64,000 nt of DNA from assembly GCA_045579045.1 (NCBI GenBank), contig JAZNLL010000027.1:9544-73543 (forward strand), read 5' to 3'. The stretch comes from Avoscillospira sp045579045 (GTDB lineage: Bacteria > Bacillota > Clostridia > Oscillospirales > Oscillospiraceae). The notes under the pieces were generated by a model. It had not been told where the DNA came from. It did not search any database and worked only from the letters and a program-made list of their open reading frames with translations. The position numbers were made by a program, and so were the translations under genes. Of the stretch, positions 8,185 to 15,815 are shown one piece after another; the stretch's first letter is position 1; each line of letters opens with the position of its first letter.

Positions 8185-8898
8185 ATGAAATGGAAAGAAT
8201 TTTTTGCCGGTGTTAAAGCCGGCATGCCGGTATGCATCGGATATTTCTCCGTCAGCTTCGGTTTCGGTGCCATGGCTGTGGCACAGGGTCTGACCATTTG
8301 GCAGGCCATTCTGATCTCTGCCTCCAATCTGACCAGCGCAGGTCAGTTCGCAGGTCTGACGGTCATTTCCGCCGGTGCAGCCATTGTAGAAATGATACTG
8401 ACCCAGCTGGTCATCAACAGTCGCTATGCACTGATGAGTCTTGCTCTGGGCCCTCGGTTCGGCCCCAATGTAGGAACAGGAAAGCGGCTTTTTGCCGCCT
8501 TCTTCAACACAGACGAGGTCTTTGCTCTGGGCATGTCCAGAGGTAAAAACCTGACAACCGCCTTCTTTGTCGGTGCCGGTGTGATCTCTGCCGTTGGCTG
8601 GACAAGCGGTACCGCCATGGGAGCCATCGCCGGCTCTCTGCTGCCGGAATCTATTCGTATGGCACTGGGTGTCATGCTCTACGGTATGTTCATCGCCATT
8701 GTCGTTCCACAGGCAAAAGAAGAAAAGCCGCTTTTGGCTTCCGTGGTGCTGGCATTGGTCTTTAGCTGCCTGTTTGCATGGCTTCCCCTTCTGAAGCAGG
8801 TCTCTGCCGGTCTGGCAATCGTCATCTGCACGGTTGCAGCAGCTTCCGTGTGTGCCCTGCTGTTCCCCGTGAAGGAAGAAGAGGAGGCTGCACCATGA
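8185..8898 (+). CDS. azlC: AzlC-family branched-chain amino acid exporter, large subunit
   Basis: 237 residues with several hydrophobic segments and the AzlC start pattern (GVKAGMPVCIGYFSVSFGFGAMA, here abbreviated by its first part GVKAGMPVCIGYF). AzlC and AzlD together form a membrane exporter; in Bacillus subtilis the pair confers resistance to 4-azaleucine. It lies in the same strand run as the LeuA-like and ligase-fusion genes and overlaps azlD by 4 bases. Exporting branched-chain amino acids fits the proposed theme of region 1. Charged residues KEEEEAAP end the protein in the cytoplasm. Confidence 0.9.
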   Translation: MKWKEFFAGVKAGMPVCIGYFSVSFGFGAMAVAQGLTIWQAILISASNLTSAGQFAGLTVISAGAAIVEMILTQLVINSRYALMSLALGPRFGPNVGTGKRLFAAFFNTDEVFALGMSRGKNLTTAFFVGAGVISAVGWTSGTAMGAIAGSLLPESIRMALGVMLYGMFIAIVVPQAKEEKPLLASVVLALVFSCLFAWLPLLKQVSAGLAIVICTVAAASVCALLFPVKEEEEAAP

Positions 8899-9203
8899 GT
8901 ATTTATGTTTATATTCTTGTCATGGCAGTCACGACGTATCTGATCCGGGCACTGCCTCTTACCCTGCTGAAGAAGCCCATTCAAAACCGGTTTTTGAAAT
9001 CATTTTTGCACTATGTTCCTACCGCCTGTCTGACCGCAATGACCTTTCCCGCCATCCTTTCCGCCACAGAAAACTGGATCAGTGGTGCCATCGGTCTGGC
9101 CGTCGGTGTTCTGCTGGCATTGAAAAAGAAAAGCCTGATCGTGGTGGCCGTCGCAAGCTGCGCAGCCGTGTTCCTCACGGAACAGATCATCAAATATATA
9201 TAA
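8895..9203 (+). CDS. azlD: AzlD-family branched-chain amino acid exporter, small subunit
   Basis: 102 residues, starting at the ATGA overlap with azlC and preceded by GAGGAGG. About four hydrophobic segments fill the protein (YVYILVMAVTTYLIRALPL first, with the Arg-Ala-Leu-Pro typical of AzlD). It is the partner of AzlC in the membrane. A strong terminator follows directly, closing the operon. Confidence 0.9.
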   Translation: MSIYVYILVMAVTTYLIRALPLTLLKKPIQNRFLKSFLHYVPTACLTAMTFPAILSATENWISGAIGLAVGVLLALKKKSLIVVAVASCAAVFLTEQIIKYI

Positions 9204-9240
9204 TAAATATCCCCCCGCATAGCGGGGGGATATTTATTTT
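9203..9240. terminator. Bidirectional terminator after azlD
   Basis: ATAAATATCCCCCC pairs with GGGGGGATATTTAT around a 7-base loop, with T-rich ends both ways. It also ends the convergent gene at 9234. Confidence 0.9.
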
Positions 9241-10691
9241 ACAGAATAGTCCGCTGGTGATCCATGGGAGCCGAAAATCTTCCAATCTCCAACGCCCAAT
9301 CTTCGCATAATGGCTTTTCTTTCATCACTGCAGAGCTTGGGGTCTGTATCTACAGAAGTCATCAGGATCGGTGCATACTGATTGTACGCAGCCTGTTCCG
9401 AAGTCAGCCCGTGCGTGTTGATATAGACATCACCTGTAAACGCAATATTGTTATGATAGTCGATCAGAACGATTTCGCCCGGCAAATGGCCCCCTTTTCC
9501 TTCGTACACTTCAAAATGCAAGTCACCGAAGTCAAAAAAACCGATCTGTGTCAGCGGCTCCCGCAGATCCGGGATGTTTTGCCACGGCGTTTTCAGCTTT
9601 TCGGGGTCGATAGCCTTGTAGGATGTAAGGGTTTTACAAATGCTGATATACGGTTTATGCAGCGGATTCTGCTCCCGGAAACCGTTGTCTCCGTAGAATT
9701 CATTCTGCAGACTCAACGCAGATCTGCAGCTGACGATCACTTCATCAAATTCGTTCATCAGACCACAGTGATCCACATCTGCATGGGTTAGGAGCAAGCA
9801 CTTGGGAAGCCTGTTAAATTCGGGAACAACCGTCTGCATTACCGAAAGCATTTCATCTCTGTAGCAGGCATAGCCGCTGTCAATGCAAAGTATCTTCCCA
9901 AAACTCTTGATGATCGCAGTATTGCTTCCGCAAGCAGGTTCGATCAGAATGATTTCTGTATTCGGTGTGATGGTATGTGTTGTGATTCTGGGAACAAATC
10001 GGTCACTCTTAGACTTCGCCAGCAGTTCGGCAAATTTGCTGATACTGTCAAAAGTCCGGTAAGGCGATAACCCCTGTTCATCCAGCGTCTGCATCGCAAG
10101 ATTGGAGGATACCAAAAGGCACTGCTTCTGTTCATCACTGAGATCTAGCAGCTGCGAAAGACCGCGTACGAAGGCACTGTAGAAAATGCTGTTGTCGTAA
10201 GCTCGTTCGGAACTGTTGTAATCAATCGCTCTGACTTTACACAGCCGTTCCGCCTGCTCAATAAAAGCCGTGATTCGATCGGGATCTTCCACATGCAGAC
10301 CCATTTTGAAATGCTGATAATCCGTCCCGTTTTCCTGAGAATTGATGTAGGAGATATTGAAATTGAATGTGTTAATCAGTTCAAGGACATCCGTAACACT
10401 GCCGGGGACATCTCTCAGCCAGAACTCAAGCAAAACAATGCTGGAATTTCCGGCATTATCCTGAAGATATCCGATTTTTTCCAGTTCCAGATCCGCTTTT
10501 AGTATTTGCTCCTCTGTGCCGTCCACATCCAAAAACAGCATATGAGAGTCCACCGCTTTGTCATAGCTGACACGGGTAATATTTATGCCAAGATCCGCAA
10601 AGCATTTGCTGGCCTTCAGAAATGCTCCGATATGGTTTGGCATCGAGGTTGCATAGGTTTTTTTCACAGTAATCACCGCCAATTGCATCAT
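9234..10691 (-). CDS. Double-ACT domain fused to metallo-beta-lactamase-fold protein
   Basis: 485 residues. Residues ~1-80 and ~80-160 form two ACT-like domains (MPNHIGAFLKASKCFADLGINI and LRDVPGSVTDVLELINTFNFNI, described here by their MPNHIGAF and RDVPGSVTDV cores), of the kind that bind amino acids. Residues ~245-480 are an MBL-fold hydrolase domain with HADVDHCG, GGHLPGEIVLID, FTGDVYINTHG and GSHGSP. The usual HxHxDH is HxDxDH here, replacing one metal-binding His with Asp. It is the last gene of the amidohydrolase-MaoC set. The architecture suggests an amino-acid-controlled hydrolase; the substrate is unknown. Confidence 0.8.
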   Translation of the reverse strand: MMQLAVITVKKTYATSMPNHIGAFLKASKCFADLGINITRVSYDKAVDSHMLFLDVDGTEEQILKADLELEKIGYLQDNAGNSSIVLLEFWLRDVPGSVTDVLELINTFNFNISYINSQENGTDYQHFKMGLHVEDPDRITAFIEQAERLCKVRAIDYNSSERAYDNSIFYSAFVRGLSQLLDLSDEQKQCLLVSSNLAMQTLDEQGLSPYRTFDSISKFAELLAKSKSDRFVPRITTHTITPNTEIILIEPACGSNTAIIKSFGKILCIDSGYACYRDEMLSVMQTVVPEFNRLPKCLLLTHADVDHCGLMNEFDEVIVSCRSALSLQNEFYGDNGFREQNPLHKPYISICKTLTSYKAIDPEKLKTPWQNIPDLREPLTQIGFFDFGDLHFEVYEGKGGHLPGEIVLIDYHNNIAFTGDVYINTHGLTSEQAAYNQYAPILMTSVDTDPKLCSDERKAIMRRLGVGDWKIFGSHGSPADYSVK

Positions 10692-10723
10692 GCTCGCACG
10701 TCCAGATCATCAATCTGCTGCGC

Positions 10724-11158
10724 TCACCGTTCTTCTCTGCATTTCACAACCGCCTCGGTCACATTGCTTATGACATGGACATTGTGTTGGTTGTATACTT
10801 CAATGGTGATCTCCACAATTCCGTTTCTGCTGCTGCGCTGCACAAGATTGGTGATCTCCGCTTTGCCGCGGAGAATATCTCCTGCATAGACTGGCCTGTG
10901 CCATTCAATTCTGGTGGATTTTCCTGCAATCAGTGCTTCTCCCACCAGATCCTGCTCCAGATACTTTGCCCACACCGACATAAAGGACATTACACCGGGT
11001 GCGATCAGCTGACCGAAGGGAGAGGCTTTTGCATATTCCTCATCGGTGTGCAGAGGGATATTGTCGTAATCACGGGCAAACGCCATCATTTTTTCTTTTT
11101 CGATAACCGTCGGTGCGATCTCAACGGTCATACCCAGTTTTAAATCTTCAAAATACAT
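10724..11158 (-). CDS. MaoC-like hotdog-fold dehydratase
   Basis: 144 residues, about the length of single-domain MaoC/(R)-specific enoyl-CoA hydratases. The hydratase-type motif is visible near residues 29-55: an Asp in FARDYDNIPLHTDEEYA followed by His, then SPFGQLIAPGVMS. Such enzymes add or remove water on acyl-CoA thioesters. It lies 10 bases after the amidohydrolase and 32 bases before the ACT-MBL gene, so the three are probably one transcript. The acyl substrate cannot be read from sequence; an acyl-CoA link with region 1 is possible. Confidence 0.85.
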   Translation of the reverse strand: MYFEDLKLGMTVEIAPTVIEKEKMMAFARDYDNIPLHTDEEYAKASPFGQLIAPGVMSFMSVWAKYLEQDLVGEALIAGKSTRIEWHRPVYAGDILRGKAEITNLVQRSSRNGIVEITIEVYNQHNVHVISNVTEAVVKCREER

Positions 11159-11168
11159 AGCTTTCCTA

Positions 11169-11957
11169 TTACAGTTTCAAAATCTGCTCAGCGGTCTTGT
11201 ATGCGATCTGTTCTTTCTGTTCATCGGTCAGCTTGAGCTGCAGGAAGACTTCAACCTCGTGCACCGGGTCCCACATGGGATAATCGGAACCGAAGGCCAT
11301 CCGCTCCGCGCCGTACAGGTTAATGTAGTTTTCGGCTTCACCCGGTGCCATAAACATCATGGAGCTGGAAATATCCATCACGCAGGAGGTATCCTGCAGC
11401 AGTTCCCGGGCTGTCTCCGGCATGCTGTAGCCGCCAAAGTGGGCAGCGATCACATCCAGCTTCGGAAATTGTTCCATGATCTTCCGGAGCCTTGCCGGAT
11501 GGGAGTAGTCATACCGCTTGTCACCCATGTGAAGCATGACGGGAACATGCCCCGAAATTGCTTCGTACATAGGAAACAGTCTCGGATCGTCTATGGCAAA
11601 GCGTTGGGAATCGGGATGCATTTTAATTCCCTTGACCCCCAAAGCCAAAATCCGTTCCACTTCATCCATCAGCCCATCCATGGCAGCATGTACTGTTCCA
11701 AAGGGAATAAAACAGGCATTGGCCTGTGCTCGTTGCTGAATAAAGTCGTTGATATGCTGCACCCGATCCGGACGGATGGCTACCGGCAGCACCACAAATC
11801 TGTCAATGCCGGCCTGACGGCCTCTCTCCAGAAGCAAGCCCTCTGTTCCGTCCATGGCAGGATCGCCAAGGCCTTCGTAAAATTCTTTTACGCTGGCAGA
11901 AGCCTTTTGGGCAATGTCATCGGGATAAATATGGGAGTGGATATCTATGATCTTCAT
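11169..11957 (-). CDS. Amidohydrolase-2 family TIM-barrel hydrolase/decarboxylase
   Basis: 262 residues with the metal-site pattern of amidohydrolase family 2: DIHSHIYP at the N-terminus, KGIKMHPDS, MLHMGD, AAHFGG and AFGSDYPMWDP near the C-terminus. Members hydrolyse lactones or amides, or decarboxylate 2-keto/aromatic acids using one divalent metal. It is the first gene of the minus-strand trio with the MaoC-like and ACT-MBL genes. The short length is normal for the family. The substrate is unknown. Confidence 0.85.
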   Translation of the reverse strand: MKIIDIHSHIYPDDIAQKASASVKEFYEGLGDPAMDGTEGLLLERGRQAGIDRFVVLPVAIRPDRVQHINDFIQQRAQANACFIPFGTVHAAMDGLMDEVERILALGVKGIKMHPDSQRFAIDDPRLFPMYEAISGHVPVMLHMGDKRYDYSHPARLRKIMEQFPKLDVIAAHFGGYSMPETARELLQDTSCVMDISSSMMFMAPGEAENYINLYGAERMAFGSDYPMWDPVHEVEVFLQLKLTDEQKEQIAYKTAEQILKL

Positions 11958-12084
11958 GGGAATGCCTTTCTGATGCAGGAGTTTTCAAATACCGCTATAT
12001 TGTAACACAGGATTCCACCTCGCACAAGAACACATCCGTAATAATGATCCCCCGGCATAGCCCGGGGTTTTTCATAGACGGGTA

Positions 12085-12745
12085 AAACCCTTTGTTACTA
12101 GCTTGCGCGTCTCGTCGCGCAAGTACGATCCGCCACCTGCGAAAATCTATTGCTTGCTACCCGTAAACGGGTTTAGTAATTACCCATCGTCAACTGTTCT
12201 CCGGCCTTATCTTCATCTAACTGGTAACGGATATATTCTTCAATCTTTTTTGCATTCTTTCCAGCCGTATCCACGAAATATCCTCTACACCAAAACTCTC
12301 TGTTGCGATATTTATACCGCAGCTCCAAACTTCTCATAGATCATTAGACTGCTTTTTCCTTTTAGGTATCCCATAAAATTCGATACTGCTACTTTCGGCG
12401 GTATCTCCACCAGCATATGTACATGGTCTGGGCACACTTCCGCTTCGATTATCCGTATCTTTTTCCATTCACATAGCGTCCTCAGTATTTTTCCTATTTC
12501 CTGCCGTTTTTCTCCATAGAATACTTTTCTCCGATACTTCGGCGCAAACACAATATGATATTTGCAATTCCAGCTTGTATGCGATAAACTATTCATGTCA
12601 TTCATCTGAATGGCCTCCCTTTGCTTTTTTATTTTGCTGTTGGCGGACCGCATCTTTATCTTAAAGCAAAGGGAGTTTTTCTGTCTACATGATCGCCATA
12701 AGGCTTCTTTTGAACCACTCGCCCAGCGAGTGGTTTTCTGCATAC
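12085..12745 (-). mobile_element. IS200-type element, decayed
   Basis: A frameshifted Y1 transposase gene (12173-12605) is flanked by short hairpins of the kind found at IS200/IS605 ends: CCACTCGC-cca-GCGAGTGG at 12715-12733 on the right, and CTTGCGCG-6-CGCGCAAG at 12102-12123 on the left. No TnpB/IscB partner is present. The outer limits are estimates, since this family leaves no target duplication. It lies just downstream of the tRNA-Gly terminator. Confidence 0.55.
12173..12605 (-). pseudogene. tnpA: IS200/IS605 TnpA transposase, frameshifted
   Basis: Starting at ATG 12605 the protein reads as an IS200 Y1 transposase: CKYHIVFAPKYRRKVFY, then CPDHVHMLVEIPPK containing the HxH (HVH) metal site, and FMGYLKGKSSLMIYEKFG. 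The frame then stops after GAAV at about 12312. A shifted frame carries on directly with LRYKYRNREFWCRGYFVDTAG and ends at TAA 12175-12173. This second part holds the region expected to follow, so a small indel near 12325 splits the gene. The catalytic Tyr region is on the broken side, so activity is unlikely unless a frameshift is used. Confidence 0.8.
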
Positions 12746-12750
12746 AAAAA

Positions 12751-12780
12751 AAGAAGCCACTGTTGGTGGCGTCTTCTTTT
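12751..12780 (-). terminator. Terminator of tRNA-Gly
   Basis: On the minus strand GAAGACGCCAC pairs with GTGGCTTC (two-base bulge), followed by TTTTTTT. Confidence 0.8.
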
Positions 12781-12854
12781 TGGAGCGGGATACGGGAGTC
12801 GAACCCGCCTATGCAGCTTGGGAAGCTGCCGTTCTACCGATGAACTAATCCCGC
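12781..12854 (-). tRNA. tRNA-Gly (anticodon CCC)
   Basis: The minus strand folds as a full cloverleaf: acceptor GCGGGAT/ATCCCGC, D-arm TTAGTTCATCGGTAGAA, anticodon arm GCAGC-TTCCCAA-GCTGC, T-arm GGCGGGTTCGACTCCCGT and encoded TCCA end. The loop TTCCCAA gives anticodon CCC, reading GGG. Confidence 0.95.
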
Positions 12855-12909
12855 ATTGTCCGGGTCATTTTACCATACCCTTCAGGAAAATGCAAGCACT
12901 TCGGGTCGA

Positions 12910-12942
12910 ATACCGCCGGGGCATGTACCCCGGCGGTAAATT
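12910..12942 (-). terminator. GC-rich hairpin after copA
   Basis: TACCGCCGGGG and CCCCGGCGGTA form an 11-bp stem with a 6-base loop. The T-run is weak, so termination may be incomplete. Confidence 0.6.
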
Positions 12943-12945
12943 CCT

Positions 12946-15411
12946 TTACTGGATGGAAATGACCTTGTAGTCCTGTGCCTCCACAGCTTCTTTCAGAACG
13001 CTGTCTGCAACAGCAGTCTTCAGTGTCACCACAGCAGTACCGCTTTCGTGGCTGACCTCAGCCAGTTCCACAGCTTCCAGTGCTTCCAGAGCCTTCTTCA
13101 CGCGAGCTTCGCAATGGCCGCACATAATGCCTTCAATGTTCATGGTCTTTGTCATAACTTTCTTCTCCTTTTTATGTTTTCTTTTATGGTCGTGACTTCC
13201 GTCATGGATCTTCAGCAAATTGAGCCGCAGGGCATTGGACACCACACAGAAGCTGGACAGGCTCATGGCCGCCGCACCAAACATGGGGTTCAGTTCCCAG
13301 CCCAGCCAGCCGATGAATACACCGGCTGCCAGAGGAATTCCAATGACATTATAGAAAAATGCCCAGAAGAGATTTTCATGGATGTTCCGCAGTGTTCCGC
13401 GGCTGAGGCGAATGGCCGCAGGCACGTCGGCAAGACTGTTTTTCATCAGCACCACATCGGCGGCATCCACCGCCACATCAGCTCCGGCACCGATGGCAAT
13501 ACCGATATCTGCCCGGGTCAGTGCCGGTGCATCATTGATGCCGTCACCTACCATAGCGACCTTGCCCTGCTGTTTCAGATCCCGAATGACCTGTTCCTTA
13601 CCCTCCGGCAGGACACCTGCCACCACCTCCCGGATACCGGCCTCTCCGGCGATGGCTTTTGCCGTCCTTTCGTTGTCGCCAGTTAACATAACAACTTTAA
13701 TTCCCATGTTCTGTAACTCTTTGACTGCTTGAGGACTATCTGATTTTATGGTATCTGCCACAGCAATGATGCCCAGAAGCTGTCCGTTTCGACTGAAAAA
13801 CAGCGGTGTTTTTCCCATTTCTGCCAGTTTTTCCGCCTGCATCTTCACTTCAGCAGAAACCTCCGCCTGCTGAGCGATATAAGCCAGATTGCCACCGCAC
13901 AACTGTGCACCGTCCAGTTTGGCTTCCAGACCGTTACCGGGCAGAATACGGAAATCTGTGACCTCCGCAGGTATTTTTTCCCAACGGGCAAGAACAGCCT
14001 TTGCCAAGGGATGCTCACTCTTTGCCTCCAATGCAGCAGCGAGAGACAGAAGTTCCTCTTCTGTGCAGCCCACAGGCAGAATATCCGTCACCTTAGGCTC
14101 TCCGGCGGTGATGGTACCGGTCTTGTCCAGAACCACCAGATCCACCCGACCTGTCTCTTCCAGAGAAACAGCAGTCTTGAACAGAATGCCGTTTTTCGCA
14201 CCCAGACCGCTGCCCACCATAATGGCAACCGGTGTGGCAAGTCCCAGAGCACAGGGGCAGCTGATGACCAGAACGGAAATGCCTCTTGCCAATGCATAGC
14301 CAAAGGTCTGTCCAGTCAAAAGCCAGATGACGACCGTCACTGCTGCAATGCCCAATACCACCGGCACAAACACACCGGAGACCTTGTCCGCCACTTTGGC
14401 AATGGGAGCTTTGGTGGCAGCGGCATCAGAGACCATACGGATGATCTGAGAAAGGGTCGTATCTTCACCCACACGGGTGGCACGGCATTTGAGGAAGCCC
14501 TGCAGGTTGGAAGTGGCAGCAGAAACGCCGTCCCCTTCTGCCTTATCCACAGGGATGCTCTCACCGGTAAGGGCAGCTTCATTGACAGAACTCTGTCCCT
14601 CCACTACCACGCCGTCCACAGGAACATTCTCACCGGGGCGGACCACAAAGATATCACCCTGAATCACCTGCTCGATGGGGATCTCCGTTTCCATGCCATT
14701 TCGGATAACCACTGCCGTCTTGGGAGACAGCTTCATGAGGCTTTGGAGAGCATCGGTGGTCTTGCCCTTAGAATGGGCTTCCAGCATCTTACCCACGGTA
14801 ATAAGGGTCAGAATCATGGCAGCGGATTCAAAATACAGATCATGGCAATATTCCATTGCCACCGCCGCATCCACAGCCGTCATAGCATAGAGCCGAACGG
14901 TACTGTAACCGAAAGCAGCAGCAGCGCCCAGTGCCACCAGCGTATCCATATTGGGTGCGCCGTGAAGCAGTCCCTTGGTGCCGGAAATAAAGAACTTCTG
15001 ATTGATGACCATGACCGCAGCTGTCAGCAGCAGTTGGGACAAGCCCAAAGCCACGGGATTTTCTGCAAGAAATGCCGGCAGAGGCCAATGCCACATGGTA
15101 TGACCCATGGAAATATACATCAACACCAACAAAAATCCCAAAGAACTAAACAGCCGTTTCTTCATTTTCGGTGTTTCTTCATCTTTGATTTCTTTCTTTT
15201 CCACAGGCTTCACAGCACCCTTGAGAGATGCACCATAGCCTGCATTCTCCACCGCACGGAGGATGGCTTCCTCGCTGCCGCCTTCCACACCCATGGAATT
15301 GGTCAGCAAATTTACAGAGCAAGCTGTGACACCTTCCACGGCAGAGACCGCCTTCTCCACACGGGCAGAGCAGGCAGCACAGCTCATACCTGACACATCG
15401 AATTGACGCAT
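12946..15411 (-). CDS. copA: Copper-exporting P1B-type ATPase with an extra C-terminal HMA domain
   Basis: 821 residues. An N-terminal HMA domain carries GMSCAACSA (residues ~8-16). Transmembrane helices and the actuator TGESIPVDKAEGD follow, then the metal-channel CPC (SCPCALGLATP), phosphorylation site DKTGTITAGEP, SEHPLA, and the hinge GDGINDAPALTRAD. After a His/Lys-rich linker (residues ~735-755) a second HMA domain begins at MTKTMNIEGIMCGHC. This looks like a CopZ chaperone fused to the pump's C-terminus. It pumps Cu(I) out using ATP. It follows csoR by 11 bases and shares its copper-controlled promoter. Confidence 0.95.
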   Translation of the reverse strand: MRQFDVSGMSCAACSARVEKAVSAVEGVTACSVNLLTNSMGVEGGSEEAILRAVENAGYGASLKGAVKPVEKKEIKDEETPKMKKRLFSSLGFLLVLMYISMGHTMWHWPLPAFLAENPVALGLSQLLLTAAVMVINQKFFISGTKGLLHGAPNMDTLVALGAAAAFGYSTVRLYAMTAVDAAVAMEYCHDLYFESAAMILTLITVGKMLEAHSKGKTTDALQSLMKLSPKTAVVIRNGMETEIPIEQVIQGDIFVVRPGENVPVDGVVVEGQSSVNEAALTGESIPVDKAEGDGVSAATSNLQGFLKCRATRVGEDTTLSQIIRMVSDAAATKAPIAKVADKVSGVFVPVVLGIAAVTVVIWLLTGQTFGYALARGISVLVISCPCALGLATPVAIMVGSGLGAKNGILFKTAVSLEETGRVDLVVLDKTGTITAGEPKVTDILPVGCTEEELLSLAAALEAKSEHPLAKAVLARWEKIPAEVTDFRILPGNGLEAKLDGAQLCGGNLAYIAQQAEVSAEVKMQAEKLAEMGKTPLFFSRNGQLLGIIAVADTIKSDSPQAVKELQNMGIKVVMLTGDNERTAKAIAGEAGIREVVAGVLPEGKEQVIRDLKQQGKVAMVGDGINDAPALTRADIGIAIGAGADVAVDAADVVLMKNSLADVPAAIRLSRGTLRNIHENLFWAFFYNVIGIPLAAGVFIGWLGWELNPMFGAAAMSLSSFCVVSNALRLNLLKIHDGSHDHKRKHKKEKKVMTKTMNIEGIMCGHCEARVKKALEALEAVELAEVSHESGTAVVTLKTAVADSVLKEAVEAQDYKVISIQ

Positions 15412-15422
15412 AGACGTCCCTC

Positions 15423-15722
15423 CTATTTCATCAGTTTCTGCAGGGTCTGCACCAGTTCGTCAATGACGCTGTCATCCCCTGCCCGCAAGTCTCGTGCAAC
15501 ACAGTGGTGCATATGACCGGCGATCAATTCCCGATTAAATGCATTGATGGCAGCTGATACCGCAGCGGACTGCACCAGAATATCATTACAGTAGGCATCG
15601 CTTTCCAGCATGGAGCGGATACCTCTGATCTGCCCTTCGATTCGGTTGAGTCGATTGACCAGTTTTTTCTGTTCCTCCGGTTCCCGAAGGGTCTTTTTGC
15701 AGCATTCTCCCATTGAGAACAC
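15423..15722 (-). CDS. csoR: CsoR-type copper-sensing repressor
   Basis: 99 residues, normal for the DUF156/CsoR family. The Cu(I) ligands Cys-His-Cys are visible in DAYCNDIL and HMHHCVARD, with RLNRIEGQIRGI at the N-terminus. Cu(I) binding releases it from DNA. It is first in the csoR-copA operon, and a matching operator overlaps its promoter, so it should repress itself and copA. The extra Cys pair in GECCKK at the N-terminus is outside the known site. Confidence 0.95.
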   Translation of the reverse strand: MFSMGECCKKTLREPEEQKKLVNRLNRIEGQIRGIRSMLESDAYCNDILVQSAAVSAAINAFNRELIAGHMHHCVARDLRAGDDSVIDELVQTLQKLMK

Positions 15723-15739
15723 CTCCTGTCTTTGGCTTC

Positions 15740-15768
15740 ATTATATACCCCCATGGGGTATATGTCAA
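15740..15768 (-). promoter_or_regulatory. csoR-copA promoter with CsoR operator in the spacer
   Basis: On the minus strand TTGACA (15768-15763) and TATAAT (15745-15740) are 17 bases apart. The spacer is filled by the near-palindrome TATACCCC-ATG-GGGGTATA, a classic CsoR box. A bound repressor would block polymerase directly. Confidence 0.93.
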
Positions 15769-15815
15769 TAAGGAAAAAGATGCTAAAATATTTCAAAGCA
15801 CAAAAGGAGTTTACT

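Noticed and set aside
12045..12070. CCCCGGCATAGCCCGGGG hairpin with T-run as a gene terminator
   Set aside because: No plus-strand gene ends nearby; it may belong to the IS end or be a leftover, so it is not listed as a working terminator.
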